A stretch of 64,000 nt of DNA, from the NCBI RefSeq assembly GCF_029239295.1, contig NZ_JAQZBC010000001.1:124001-188000 (forward strand), written 5' to 3'. Each line of letters starts with the position of its first letter. The first letter of the stretch is position 1. The DNA comes from Sphingomonas sp. (GTDB taxonomy: Bacteria; Pseudomonadota; Alphaproteobacteria; Sphingomonadales; Sphingomonadaceae). This document shows positions 1-8,750 of the stretch, one piece after another. The notes below the pieces were generated by a model. It did no database searches. It had not been told where the DNA came from and was given only the letters and a program-made list of their open reading frames with translations. The translations under genes and the position numbers were made by a program.

Positions 1-433
1 GGAGGGCGCCTCTGTGGGCCCCTATGCCCGGCTGCGACCAGGTGCCGTAATGGAGAAGGGAGCCCGGGTCGGCAACTTCGTCGAAATGAAAAAGGCGGTG
101 CTCGGAGAGGGCGCGAAAGCGAACCACCTGACCTATCTCGGCGACGCTGAAGTCGGACCGGGGGCGAACATCGGGGCAGGAACAATCACCTGCAATTACG
201 ATGGTTTCTTCAAATACAAGACGCATATCGGTGCTGGAGCCTTTATCGGATCCAACTCTGCACTGGTGGCGCCGGTGACGATTGGTGATGGCGCGATCGT
301 GGCGGCGGGGTCGACGGTAGTGTCGGATGTCGAAAAGGACTCACTGGCGCTTGTGCGGCCGCCGCAAACTGCCAAGCCCGGTTGGGCGGCGAAGTTCAGG
401 AGCGTGATGCGCGCTCGGAAGGAATCCCGATAA
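1..433 (+). CDS. glmU: GlmU, C-terminal part (bifunctional UDP-GlcNAc synthesis enzyme), 5' truncated
   Basis: This is the last ~143 codons of GlmU, whose C-terminal domain acetylates glucosamine-1-phosphate and whose missing N-terminal domain uridylylates it to UDP-GlcNAc for peptidoglycan and LPS. The visible part is a left-handed beta-helix with hexapeptide turns ([34 protein letters not shown]) and the hallmark TITCNYDG segment of the acetyltransferase site. The frame is open from base 2, so the start lies outside the window. The stop TAA directly abuts the ATG of glmS, a tight pairing that suggests co-transcription of the two amino-sugar genes. Assignment is strong; only the truncation limits it. 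Confidence 0.95.
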   Translation, partial: EGASVGPYARLRPGAVMEKGARVGNFVEMKKAVLGEGAKANHLTYLGDAEVGPGANIGAGTITCNYDGFFKYKTHIGAGAFIGSNSALVAPVTIGDGAIVAAGSTVVSDVEKDSLALVRPPQTAKPGWAAKFRSVMRARKESR

Positions 434-2251
434 ATGTGTGGTATTGTTGGAATTATCGGCCAAGAGCCGGCGGCTGATCGCCTGCTGGACGGTCTGAAGC
501 GGCTTGAATATCGCGGCTACGATTCTGCCGGCATCTGCACCGTGAGCGACGGCGCCTTCGAGCGCCGCCGTGTCCCCGGCAAGCTGCGCAATCTGGCCCA
601 GTGCCTGGCGGAAGACCCGCTGCCGGGGCGAAGCGGCGTCGCGCATACCCGCTGGGCGACGCACGGCGCACCGACGGAGAACAATGCGCATCCACACATC
701 GTTGGGGATGTGGTGGTTGTCCACAACGGAATTATCGAGAACTTCAAACCCTTGCGCGAGGAACTTATTGCGGAGGGGCGGACATTTCTCAGTCAGACAG
801 ATAGTGAAGTGGTTGCGCACTTGATCGCGCGCGAGATCGAGGGCGGTGCGGAGCCGCGCGCTGCGCTGGCGGCCGTACTGCCGCGATTGCACGGCGCGTT
901 CGCGCTGGGTGTAATGGTTCGGACGCACCCGGACCTGCTGCTCGGCGCCCGACTCGGTGCACCGCTGACGGTTGGCTACGGGGACGGTGAGAACTTCCTG
1001 GGTTCGGACGCCTTGGCGCTGGCACCGCTCACGCAGCGCATCGCTTATCTCGAAGAGGGCGATTGGGTTGCGATCACCCATGGTGAGGTCGAAATCTACG
1101 ATTGCGACAATCAGCGCGTCTCGCGCCCGATCGTTAACTCGGGTGCCTCGGGGCAGTTGATGGACAAGGGCAATCACCGCCACTTCATGCAGAAGGAGAT
1201 CTACGAGCAGCCTGTGGTGGTCGCTCAGACCCTTCGCTCGTACCTCCGACCGCTCGAGGCGCAGGTTTCGCTTCCCGATATAGAGTTCGACCTGTCAACC
1301 GTGGAGCGGGTCGTCATCGTAGCCTGCGGCACGGCCAGCTACGTTGGCATGATCGGCAAATACTGGATCGAGAGCCTGGCGAGGATCCCTGTCGAGGTCG
1401 ATGTGGCAAGCGAGTATCGCTACCGCGATCCTGTTTTGCTGCCGAACACCCTGGGGCTGGTGATATCGCAGTCCGGCGAGACGGCGGATACGCTTGCCGC
1501 GCTGCGGCACATGAAGGCCGGCGGGGTGACCACCGGAGGCATCATCAATGTGCCGACGAGCTCGATGGCCCGAGAGGTTGACCTTCTGCTCCCGACCCAC
1601 GCCGGACCGGAGATCGGTGTTGCCTCGACAAAGGCGTTCACTTGCCAGTTGGCCGTCATGGCGGCTCTGGCGACAAACCTTGCGAGGGCGCGAGGTCGTC
1701 TGGCCAACGAAGCGGAAATCGTGAAGCATCTGCAGCACGTGCCCGAAGCCATGAGCATGGCGCTCAGCCATGATGCAGAGATCGAGGCGATGGCGCCGAA
1801 GATCGCGGCAGCGCGCGACGTGCTTTATCTTGGCCGTGGTCCGGAATATCCACTCGCGCTTGAAGGCGCGCTTAAGCTGAAGGAAATCAGCTACATCCAC
1901 GCAGAAGGTTATGCGTCAGGTGAAATGAAGCACGGGCCGATTGCGTTGATTGACGAGGCCGTTCCGCTGATCGTGATCGCTCCTTCCGGCCCGTTGTTCG
2001 ACAAGACGGTCAGCAACATGCAGGAGGCGCAGGCGCGTGGTGCGCAGGTCGTTCTGATCTCCGACGCGGAAGGGATCGCGCAGGCGGGCGAAAACACGAT
2101 CGCGACGATCGAGATGCCGAAGGTTCATCCGTTGATCGCGCCGCTGGTCTATGCGGTGCCGGTTCAGTTGCTGGCCTACCACGTCGCGGTTGCGAAAGGC
2201 ACGGACGTCGATCAGCCGCGCAATCTGGCGAAATCCGTCACGGTCGAATGA
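434..2251 (+). CDS. glmS: Glutamine--fructose-6-phosphate aminotransferase (isomerizing)
   Basis: Makes glucosamine-6-phosphate from fructose-6-phosphate and glutamine, the entry step to UDP-GlcNAc. The 605-residue length is normal. It begins MCGIVGI, so after Met removal Cys1 is the N-terminal nucleophile of the class II glutaminase domain; HTRWATHG and the QTDSE segment follow. Two SIS sugar-isomerase domains occupy the C-terminal half (ACGTASYVG, SQSGETADT, then GRGPEYPLALEGALKLKE and HGPIALI), ending in the usual PRNLAKSVTVE tail that shapes the active site. It starts immediately after the glmU stop, so it is probably translated from the same mRNA. No glmS ribozyme is expected or seen here. 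A strong hairpin follows the stop. Confidence 0.98.
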   Translation: MCGIVGIIGQEPAADRLLDGLKRLEYRGYDSAGICTVSDGAFERRRVPGKLRNLAQCLAEDPLPGRSGVAHTRWATHGAPTENNAHPHIVGDVVVVHNGIIENFKPLREELIAEGRTFLSQTDSEVVAHLIAREIEGGAEPRAALAAVLPRLHGAFALGVMVRTHPDLLLGARLGAPLTVGYGDGENFLGSDALALAPLTQRIAYLEEGDWVAITHGEVEIYDCDNQRVSRPIVNSGASGQLMDKGNHRHFMQKEIYEQPVVVAQTLRSYLRPLEAQVSLPDIEFDLSTVERVVIVACGTASYVGMIGKYWIESLARIPVEVDVASEYRYRDPVLLPNTLGLVISQSGETADTLAALRHMKAGGVTTGGIINVPTSSMAREVDLLLPTHAGPEIGVASTKAFTCQLAVMAALATNLARARGRLANEAEIVKHLQHVPEAMSMALSHDAEIEAMAPKIAAARDVLYLGRGPEYPLALEGALKLKEISYIHAEGYASGEMKHGPIALIDEAVPLIVIAPSGPLFDKTVSNMQEAQARGAQVVLISDAEGIAQAGENTIATIEMPKVHPLIAPLVYAVPVQLLAYHVAVAKGTDVDQPRNLAKSVTVE

Positions 2252-2257
2252 TCGGAG

Positions 2258-2288
2258 CCCCTCCCGCCGTATGATGCGGCGGGAGGGG
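2258..2288. terminator. Strong hairpin after glmS (probable terminator)
   Basis: A perfect 12-bp stem (CCCCTCCCGCCG / CGGCGGGAGGGG) with a 7-nt loop starts 6 bp past the glmS stop and lies between convergent genes. There is no clear T-run on either side, so it may act as a bidirectional transcript end or a 3' stabiliser rather than a classic intrinsic terminator. Confidence 0.7.
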
Positions 2289-2304
2289 AATGATCAACAC
2301 CTGC

Positions 2305-3531
2305 CTAGTCGAAGCCGCGATTGAGAAACCGCTCGGCCAAGGCACAGTGCATGGCGATCCCGTCGGCCATCACTCGTTCTTCGATCGTCATCTTCACATT
2401 ATGCAGCGGCGGGTTTGTGCGTGGATCGCTGCCGTCCGGCGCGACGCCCATGAACGCCATCGCGCCGGGCACTTCGCGTAGCACGTAGGAGAAGTCCTCG
2501 CCGCCCATCATCGGCGCAGGCATGGTCGTCCAGCCGTGCTCGCCTGAAATGTCACTGGCAAGTTCACGCATCATCGCGGTCACACGCGGATCGCAGAAGG
2601 TAACGGGGTAGCCCTCCTCGATCCTTGTCTCCGCAGCGCAACCATGAGCCGAGGCAATATCACCCGCGATCTGATGGAAGGCCGCGCGGGCCTTTTCGCG
2701 GGTAGTCTCCGACAAGGTGCGTAGCGTACCCATCAACTTCACCTCATCGGGGATGATGTTGTGGCTGCTGCCGGCATGGATCTGAGTCACCGTCAGGACA
2801 GCAGGATCGGCGACCGGGATGCGCCGCGCGATGAAGCTCTGGAGCGCCGTGACGATCTCGCAAGCGACCGGGATTGGGTCGATGCAGTCATGGGGCATGG
2901 CGGCATGGCCGCCCTTGCCCTTGATGGTCGCGATCAGCGTGTCGGTGGAGGCAAGAAGCGGCCCTTCGCGGCCGACGAAGACACCCGCCGGAGCGTTGGG
3001 GAAGATGTGAAGCGCAAAGGCGGCGTCAGGGCGCGCAATGTTGAGCAGCCCGTCGTCGATCATCCAGCGCGCGCCGTGATGACCCTCTTCGCCCGGCTGG
3101 AACATGAAGACAATCGTTCCCGGCAGCTCATCCTTGCGGGCGCACAAGGCGCGCGCTGCGCCCGCGAGCATGGCGGAATGGGCATCGTGGCCGCAGGCGT
3201 GCATCGCGCCCGGGATGGTGGACGCGAATGGAAGCCCGGTGTCCTCAGCCATCGGTAGCGCATCCATGTCGCCGCGCAGCAACACGGTTCGCGTGTTATC
3301 GCCCGAGCCACTGCGACCGCCGCGCAAGATCGCGATGAAGCCGGTCGTCGAGGTACTGTCGTGGATTTCAAGCGGCAGCCCAGCAAGCGCCGCCTTCAGC
3401 TTCGAGGTGGTCAGTGGACAGTGAAGGCCGATCTCGGGTTCGGCATGAATGGCGCGTCGCAGCGTGATGGTGTCGTCGAGCTGCGCCACGCCGGCGGCCT
3501 GCCAATCGTCAAGGGTGAGTGGGGCGTTCAT
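2305..3531 (-). CDS. M20-family metallo-amidohydrolase (hippurate hydrolase/N-acyl-amino acid amidohydrolase type)
   Basis: Probable cytosolic hydrolase removing an acyl group from N-acylated amino acids or similar amides, using two metal ions. The 408 residues match the family. Diagnostic motifs are HACGHDAHSAML (metal-binding His/Asp), PGEEGHHGARWMIDDG (catalytic Glu pair), the dimerisation-domain GKGGHAAMPH and the C-terminal MMGGEDFSYVL metal ligand. No signal peptide is seen. Start ATG is preceded by AAAGGA at good spacing. It is the last gene of a minus-strand group, 97 bp after the MDR gene, so it may or may not share its transcript. Substrate cannot be told from sequence; annotation as hippurate hydrolase would be over-specific. 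Confidence 0.9.
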   Translation of the reverse strand: MNAPLTLDDWQAAGVAQLDDTITLRRAIHAEPEIGLHCPLTTSKLKAALAGLPLEIHDSTSTTGFIAILRGGRSGSGDNTRTVLLRGDMDALPMAEDTGLPFASTIPGAMHACGHDAHSAMLAGAARALCARKDELPGTIVFMFQPGEEGHHGARWMIDDGLLNIARPDAAFALHIFPNAPAGVFVGREGPLLASTDTLIATIKGKGGHAAMPHDCIDPIPVACEIVTALQSFIARRIPVADPAVLTVTQIHAGSSHNIIPDEVKLMGTLRTLSETTREKARAAFHQIAGDIASAHGCAAETRIEEGYPVTFCDPRVTAMMRELASDISGEHGWTTMPAPMMGGEDFSYVLREVPGAMAFMGVAPDGSDPRTNPPLHNVKMTIEERVMADGIAMHCALAERFLNRGFD

Positions 3532-3628
3532 GGGCGATCCTTTCCTTGGTTCGTACCTAAATCGGATCGCCGCCGGCGCAAGTCGGCCGCTGCGCCGGCA
3601 GTGTCGGCTAGATCGTAAAAGCCCGGTG

Positions 3629-4636
3629 CTACCAAGCGACCGCGATCTTCCCGAAGTGGCTGGCGGATTCTAGATGACGGAACGCGTCCGCCAGTTCCTC
3701 CAGCGCGAACGTCCTGTCCACGACCGGTCGGATGCCAGTGACTTCCAAGGCGCGGACGCAATCCTCCTGCTCCTCCCGGCTGCCGACGATCAGTCCCTGC
3801 AGCTTCGCCTGTTTCGCCATCAGGAATGCGGTTGGCACCTCGCCACCAACGCCGGTGAGCACGCCGATAAGCGCGATATGGCCGCCGATACGAACGGCCT
3901 CGATCGACTGGCCGAGCGTTCCGGGACCACCGACCTCGACCACAACGTCGACGCCCCGGCCGCCGGTCAGCTCCAGGGCCTTGCGGCCCCACTTCGGCTC
4001 CTGGCGATAGTTGATGATGTGATCGGCGCCGAGTTCCTTCGCGCGCGCCAGCTTCTCGTCGGAGGAGGATGTCACGATCACCTCCGCCCCCATCGCGTGC
4101 GCAATCTGCAAGGCATAGATCGAGACGCCGCCGGTGCCGAGCAACAGCACTGTATCGCCCGCGCGCAGGCCGGCATCGACGATCAGCGCGCGCCAGGCGG
4201 TGAGCCCGGCGGTGGTGATCGTGGCCGCTTCCTTGTGGCTCCAGCCGCGCGGCGCCTTGGTGAAGGCGGTCGCCGGCAGGACGACGGCGTCGCGGGCGAA
4301 GCCGTCGATGCCGTCACCGGGCACCCGGCGAAAATCGGCTACCTTTGGCGGGCCCGCTTGCCAATCCGGGAAGAATACCGACACGACATGGTCGCCGGCG
4401 ACGAAATCGGTCACGCCGTCGCCGACCGCCTCAACCACGCCGGCGCCGTCGGCGAGAGGGATGCGGCCATCAGCCGCGGGGGACTTGCCCGAGCACACCA
4501 GATAATCATGGAAGTTGAGCGAGCTGGCATGAAGCGAAACGCGGACCTCGCCGGCGCCCGGCTTGCCCGGATCAGTTGCATCGGTCAGGCTCAGTCGATC
4601 AAGCCCGCCCGGCTGCGATAGGGTCATCGCCCTCAT
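3629..4636 (-). CDS. MDR-superfamily NAD(P)-dependent oxidoreductase (zinc-free, quinone-oxidoreductase-like)
   Basis: A 335-residue medium-chain dehydrogenase/reductase. The N-terminal GroES-like fold carries LHASSLNFHDYLV and ADGAGVVEAVGDGV; the Rossmann half has LLGTGGVSIYALQIAHAMGA for NAD(P) binding. The cysteine-rich structural zinc lobe and the catalytic zinc Cys of alcohol dehydrogenases are absent, which points to the zinc-free branch that reduces quinones, enals or enones. Its ATG overlaps the cyclophilin stop by 4 nt (ATGA), indicating translational coupling although the functions look unrelated. The actual substrate is unknown. Confidence 0.88.
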   Translation of the reverse strand: MRAMTLSQPGGLDRLSLTDATDPGKPGAGEVRVSLHASSLNFHDYLVCSGKSPAADGRIPLADGAGVVEAVGDGVTDFVAGDHVVSVFFPDWQAGPPKVADFRRVPGDGIDGFARDAVVLPATAFTKAPRGWSHKEAATITTAGLTAWRALIVDAGLRAGDTVLLLGTGGVSIYALQIAHAMGAEVIVTSSSDEKLARAKELGADHIINYRQEPKWGRKALELTGGRGVDVVVEVGGPGTLGQSIEAVRIGGHIALIGVLTGVGGEVPTAFLMAKQAKLQGLIVGSREEQEDCVRALEVTGIRPVVDRTFALEELADAFRHLESASHFGKIAVAW

Positions 4637-5307
4637 GGCTGGTTGCTCGTCTGGCTGGGCACGCTGCGCCGTGCCGCGGTGACCGGGACGGTCGGTTCGA
4701 GCATTTGCCCCTTCATGATTCCCTCTCCCTTGGTTGGCGATGTGGGCATGTCCATGATGCGGTGGACAACATCCATGCCCTGCACGACGCGGCCGAACAC
4801 CGCATAGCCGGGGTTTGCCCCCTCCGCGTCCATCGCCGGCGTGTTGCCGACGATGATGAAGAAATCGCCGCGCGCGGTGCCAGGCTCCGCCATGGCCATG
4901 GAGATGGCGCCGTCCACATGGCTGAGGCCGGTCTTGGTCGTCGGCTCATGTGCAATCGGCGGCAGCGTGCGTTTCGGATCGTTTTGGGTGCCGAACTGGA
5001 TGAAGCCGTAGCGCGGCTCCGCTTGCACCTTCACCGTGCGATAGAATGTCGTTCCATCCAGTCGCTTGCCCTCGACGTACTTCAGGAAATTGGCCGCTGT
5101 CACCGGTGCCCGTTCGGTTTCGATCTCCAGGACGATCGGACCGGCTGCGGTAGAAAGGGTGACCAATGATGTCGCTGCCTTGCGCGGTGCAGGGGCGGGC
5201 GTTGCCTCAGGCGCAGCCGGGGCCGCGGCAGACGAGGGTGCAGGGGCGCCCTGTGCGGCAAGGCCGGACGGAAGCAGAAGGGCAGCACAAAAAAGGATCG
5301 CGCGCAT
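4633..5307 (-). CDS. Exported cyclophilin-type peptidyl-prolyl cis-trans isomerase
   Basis: Folding helper acting on proline bonds of envelope proteins. The 224-residue product starts MRAILFCAALLLPSGLAAQGA, a signal peptide, followed by an Ala/Pro-rich linker (to about residue 45) and the cyclophilin barrel: TTFYRTVK, GFIQFGTQND and GAISMAMAEPG...DFFIIVGNTPAMD, the last being the usual active-site loop. The frame stays open upstream to 5814, but that extension is a shadow of the preceding gene; the ATG at 5307 overlaps that gene's TGA (TGATG) and gives the signal peptide. It is the second gene of a tightly coupled group of three. Confidence 0.92.
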   Translation of the reverse strand: MRAILFCAALLLPSGLAAQGAPAPSSAAAPAAPEATPAPAPRKAATSLVTLSTAAGPIVLEIETERAPVTAANFLKYVEGKRLDGTTFYRTVKVQAEPRYGFIQFGTQNDPKRTLPPIAHEPTTKTGLSHVDGAISMAMAEPGTARGDFFIIVGNTPAMDAEGANPGYAVFGRVVQGMDVVHRIMDMPTSPTKGEGIMKGQMLEPTVPVTAARRSVPSQTSNQP

Positions 5308-5810
5308 CAGCCGACCTTCGCCACGAGCAGGGGCATGCTGTCCGCCTGACTGCCCGATAGCTGGATCGTGTAGCGTCCCGGTTTCAACGTGAAGTCCACC
5401 ATTTTCCTGATCCCCGTGCATTTCGGCCCATGGCTGTGCGCGGTAGAGGGGAGGGCGCCTCCCTCCTGTACCAGATCCACCCATGCCCGCCCGCCCAGCG
5501 CCACGCGGTACGTTCCGCTGTCCTGCACGGTCAGCGTCAGCGTGCCCGCGTGACCATTGGTGTCCTTGGCCGCAGGCGCCAGCGTGACGAGCCCGGTGGG
5601 GTGAAGCGAGACCAGCAGCGACTGGCCAGGCATTACGGATGCGCCGCCGCCGGCCTTTATGCCGGCCGCCACGGGCGTCTGTTTCGACCAGGCGGCAAGC
5701 TCCGCCGGGATGGCGACACGAACATTGCTGCAGGCCGGGTCCTGCGCGGCATCCTGGGCAATGGCTGGAGAGGCGGCCAGTAGAAGGCCGGCAACTGAAG
5801 CACGGATCAC
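5307..5810 (-). CDS. Small exported protein of unknown function
   Basis: A 167-residue protein with a clean signal peptide (MIRASVAGLLLAASPAIAQDAA) and a GTG start behind an AAAGGAA ribosome site. The mature part is beta-strand-like (alternating hydrophobic LTLTVQDSGTYRVALGG, YTIQLSGSQ) with two cysteines (DPACSN and PKCTG) that could form a disulfide, consistent with a periplasmic beta-sandwich. I do not recognise the family. Translational coupling to an exported cyclophilin directly downstream suggests the two act in the periplasm, perhaps as partner and folding helper, but this is inference. Confidence 0.75.
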   Translation of the reverse strand: MIRASVAGLLLAASPAIAQDAAQDPACSNVRVAIPAELAAWSKQTPVAAGIKAGGGASVMPGQSLLVSLHPTGLVTLAPAAKDTNGHAGTLTLTVQDSGTYRVALGGRAWVDLVQEGGALPSTAHSHGPKCTGIRKMVDFTLKPGRYTIQLSGSQADSMPLLVAKVG

Positions 5811-5987
5811 TCAAGGTTCCTTTCTTGCTCGCTTATATCGTCGTTCAACGTGCGAAGCGACGCAAGGGAGCAAGATGAGCGTGATCAATGCGCTGCCACG
5901 GTCTGCAGCACGGGTGGGAGCCCGCCGCGGCCGCCTGCGGATGGTGATTCCTGCAGATGACAACGACGGGCCGCTCCAGACGGTGGC

Positions 5988-7235
5988 TCAGGCCCGGGTC
6001 GGGATTTTCTCGAACGGCACATCCTTGTCGACGCGCACGTCACCCGGCAGCCCGAGCACACGTTCGGCGATGATGTTGCGTAGGATTTCGTCCGTGCCAC
6101 CCTCGATCCGCGTTGCCGGGCTGCGCATCAGCGTCGCCTGGAAGCGTGCCGCATGTGCCGCTTGGGCTGGATCCGTCAGCACCCCGGCTTCGCCCTGAAG
6201 GTCGATCGCGAAGGTGGAGATGTCCTGACTGGTGGCGCCAGCGACCAGCTTGCCGATCGAATTTTCGGGGCCCGGCTCTTCACCCTTCGACAGCGCGGTG
6301 AGTGCGCGCATCGAGGTGTATTTCAGGCCGCTTGCCTTGGTCGCCCAGTCGGCGAGGCGCGAGCGGATCGATGGATCGTCAACCAGCCGGCCGCCATCAC
6401 GCCCCGGTGCCCGAACTGCATAGTCGAGCAGTGTCTCAAACCCAGTCGACATACCGGACCCGATCGACAGCCGTTCGTTCATCAGTGTGGTGAGCGACAC
6501 CGTCCAGCCCTGACCCACGCCGCCCAGACGCTGGCTGTCGGGGATACGAAGGTCGGTGAAGAACACCTCGTTGAAGCCGGATTGCCCGTGGGCCTGAAGG
6601 ATCGGACGCACTTCGATGCCGGGCGACCGCATGTCGACCCAGAACATCGTCAGTCCCTTGTGCTTGGCGACGGTGGGGTCGGTACGGGTGAGCAGGATGC
6701 CATATTGCGAGATATGCGCGCCCGAGGTCCAGATCTTGGACCCGTTGATGACCCATTCGTCACCTTCCTTCACTGCGCGCGTCCGCAGGCCCGCGAGGTC
6801 CGAGCCCGCCGAAGGCTCCGAGAACATCTGGCACCAGATATCCTCCCCGGCGGCGAGCGGCGGCAGCAATGCCTGCTTATCCTCCTCACCCCCCCACGCC
6901 ATCACGGTCGGGCCACACATTCCCTGGCCGATGATGAAGGTGAAGGAGAGGGTGGCATAAACGCCTTCCTCCTGGTTCCAGATGACGCGCTGCATCGGTG
7001 TCGCGCCGCGGCCGCCATATTCCTTTGGCCAGTGCAGGCACGCCCATCCGGCATCGTACTTCTTCTTCTGCCATGCCTTGCTTTCGGCCAGCATGTCGAA
7101 ATCGGCGATGTCGCCAGCTGTGCCGTGTCCGGAACCCGACAGGATCGGGTACAGGTGCTTGGGCGCGTTGGCATCGATCCAGGCGCGCGCTTCGGCGCGG
7201 AAGGCGGCTTCTTCGGGAGTGTCGTCGAAGTTCAT
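5988..7235 (-). CDS. Acyl-CoA dehydrogenase, full-length subunit (probable catalytic-base carrier)
   Basis: FAD-dependent alpha,beta-dehydrogenation of an acyl-CoA. The 415-residue chain has the usual N-terminal helical domain (WPKEYGGRGATP), the FAD-binding beta-domain (CQMFSEPSAGSDLAGLRTRA, WVINGSKIWTSGAHIS) and the C-terminal helical domain ending IEGGTDEILRNIIAERVLG, where the E in EGGT sits near the catalytic base motif. Start ATG (MNFDDTPEEAAF) is fixed by GGAGG 9 nt upstream; the open frame continues to 7778 but that is a shadow of the next gene. It lies 34 bp downstream of a second, shorter dehydrogenase gene and is the last gene of a four-gene minus-strand operon. Substrate unknown. 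Confidence 0.93.
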   Translation of the reverse strand: MNFDDTPEEAAFRAEARAWIDANAPKHLYPILSGSGHGTAGDIADFDMLAESKAWQKKKYDAGWACLHWPKEYGGRGATPMQRVIWNQEEGVYATLSFTFIIGQGMCGPTVMAWGGEEDKQALLPPLAAGEDIWCQMFSEPSAGSDLAGLRTRAVKEGDEWVINGSKIWTSGAHISQYGILLTRTDPTVAKHKGLTMFWVDMRSPGIEVRPILQAHGQSGFNEVFFTDLRIPDSQRLGGVGQGWTVSLTTLMNERLSIGSGMSTGFETLLDYAVRAPGRDGGRLVDDPSIRSRLADWATKASGLKYTSMRALTALSKGEEPGPENSIGKLVAGATSQDISTFAIDLQGEAGVLTDPAQAAHAARFQATLMRSPATRIEGGTDEILRNIIAERVLGLPGDVRVDKDVPFEKIPTRA

Positions 7236-7269
7236 GGCTTTGGGCCTCCGATCTTGTCCGTGGCTTGGC

Positions 7270-8385
7270 TCAGGCAGCGATGGGTTCGTTGGCGGCAGCC
7301 AGGCGGCTGACCAGTTTCTCTTCCCAGTCGGGAAGGCTGCCCAGCGCCAGGCCGAGCTGCGTGGCGCGGCGATAGTAAAGGTGGCAGTCCATCTGCCACG
7401 TGAAGCCCATGCCGCCGTGGACCTGGATGTTGTTCTTGGCGCAATGGCGGAACGCGTTGGTGGCGGACACGCGCGCGGTCGCAGCCGCGCGCGGCAATTC
7501 CGCAGCGCCGGTCGAGAGCGCCCAGGCGCCATAATAGGCATTGGACCGGGCGAGGGTGGCCGACACGTACATGTCCGCCAGCATGTGCTTGATCGCCTGG
7601 AAACTGCCGATCTGGCGCCCAAAAGCCATTCGCTCGAGCGCATAGTCGCGCCCCATCTCCAGCGCGCGATCGGCGCCGCCGATCTGTTCAAACGCGACCA
7701 GTACGGCGGCGCGATCGAGCAGCGTCTGGTATAGCGACCAGCCTTCGCCCTTTTCGCCCAGCCGCTCGGCATCGGCATTGTTGAATGTCAGTTCCGCCTG
7801 GCCGCGCGTGGGATCGACCGTATCCAGCGACCGACGGGCAACGGCGTCCTGCGCCAGATCGACGAGCACCAGGCTGAGGCGGTCACCGTCCTTGGCAAGC
7901 ACGACCGCCACATCAGCGATGTCACCATCGAGCACAGGTGCCTTCTTGCCGGACAATTTGCCGCCGACGAAGGTAGTGCGGACGGACGTGTCACTGACGC
8001 GCTCGCCCTCCGCCGCCGCCAGGCAGCCGATCGCGGCGCCGGCGGCGATCCGTGGCAGCCACGCGGCCTGCTGCTCCGCCGTGCCGAATGACTTGATCGC
8101 CTCGGCCACCAGATAGACGGACGAGAGGATCGGGAGCGGCGTCAGGGCGCGTCCGAATTCCTCCGCGACGGCGCAAAGCTCCAGATAGCCCAAGCCAAGG
8201 CCGCCATGCTCCTCCGGAATGGCGATGCCGAGGAAGCCCATCTCCGCCACGCCGCGCCACAGGTCGCGATCGAAACCGCCCCCCTCCAGCGCCTTGCGCA
8301 CCCGATCCGGCGGGCATTCTGCGGCAAGGAAGCGGCGAGCCTCCTGGCGGAACTCATTCTGTTGTTCGTTGAAATCGAACTGCAT
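7270..8385 (-). CDS. Acyl-CoA dehydrogenase-like subunit lacking the EGT base motif
   Basis: A 371-residue acyl-CoA dehydrogenase fold starting MQFDFNEQQNEFRQEARRFL behind GAGGGAGGGG. The N-terminal domain keeps IPEEHGGLGLGYLELC, but the central FAD loop is short (AAAEGERVSDTSVRTT instead of the E-P-x-A-G-S-D type), and the C-terminus reads VHGGMGFTWQMDCHLYYRRA with no downstream EG(G)T catalytic glutamate. In known alpha2-beta2 acyl-CoA dehydrogenases (actinobacterial FadE/ChsE pairs for steroid side chains) one subunit looks like this and its adjacent partner supplies the base. The partner would be the gene 34 bp downstream. A catalytic homodimer is possible but less likely. Confidence 0.88.
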   Translation of the reverse strand: MQFDFNEQQNEFRQEARRFLAAECPPDRVRKALEGGGFDRDLWRGVAEMGFLGIAIPEEHGGLGLGYLELCAVAEEFGRALTPLPILSSVYLVAEAIKSFGTAEQQAAWLPRIAAGAAIGCLAAAEGERVSDTSVRTTFVGGKLSGKKAPVLDGDIADVAVVLAKDGDRLSLVLVDLAQDAVARRSLDTVDPTRGQAELTFNNADAERLGEKGEGWSLYQTLLDRAAVLVAFEQIGGADRALEMGRDYALERMAFGRQIGSFQAIKHMLADMYVSATLARSNAYYGAWALSTGAAELPRAAATARVSATNAFRHCAKNNIQVHGGMGFTWQMDCHLYYRRATQLGLALGSLPDWEEKLVSRLAAANEPIAA

Positions 8386-8399
8386 CGATCCCCTCCCTC

Positions 8400-8747
8400 T
8401 TATTCCTGCGGCAACTGGTGCACGTAGACTTCGTTGTGCGAGATCCTGTCTCCATCGAGCAGGACCATGTCGAACCCGCGGAGCCGCCCGGCGCCAGCCA
8501 CGTCGCAATACCAGCGGCCGCAGAAGCCGCCGGGGATCGGCCAGGTCTCGTCGGGGGTATAGGTCATCGCCGGAGTCGCGCCGAACAGGCCGGTCAGATA
8601 CGGCCGCAGCGCATCATGCCCCTGGATCCCGGCGGCGGTCTGCGGATCAAAATAGCGGCAATCCGCCGCGTAGAAGCCTATCAGGGTTTCCACGTCCTTG
8701 GCGGTCCAGGCCGCGAGCCAATCGGCGTTGAAGCGCGCGATGTCCAT
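8400..8747 (-). CDS. NTF2/SnoaL-like small protein
   Basis: A 115-residue protein of the cone-shaped alpha+beta NTF2/SnoaL fold: MDIARFNADWLAAWTAKDVETLIGFYAADCRYFDP is the characteristic first helix pair and strand, and GFDMVLLDGDRISHNEVYV the last strands. Members isomerise, dehydrate or hydrolyse hydrophobic cyclic substrates, or merely bind ligands. It lies 3 bp from the monooxygenase stop and 14 bp before the next gene, so it belongs to the same operon and probably handles an intermediate of that pathway. The exact reaction cannot be read from the sequence. Confidence 0.82.
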   Translation of the reverse strand: MDIARFNADWLAAWTAKDVETLIGFYAADCRYFDPQTAAGIQGHDALRPYLTGLFGATPAMTYTPDETWPIPGGFCGRWYCDVAGAGRLRGFDMVLLDGDRISHNEVYVHQLPQE

Positions 8748-8750
8748 CGA

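Noticed and set aside
434-520. glmS ribozyme at the 5' end of glmS
   Set aside because: glmS begins one base after the glmU stop, leaving no leader; the ribozyme is a Gram-positive feature.
5308-5814. N-terminal extension of the cyclophilin frame
   Set aside because: Arg/Gly-rich shadow of the overlapping exported-protein gene; the signal peptide and coupled ATG at 5307 mark the true start.
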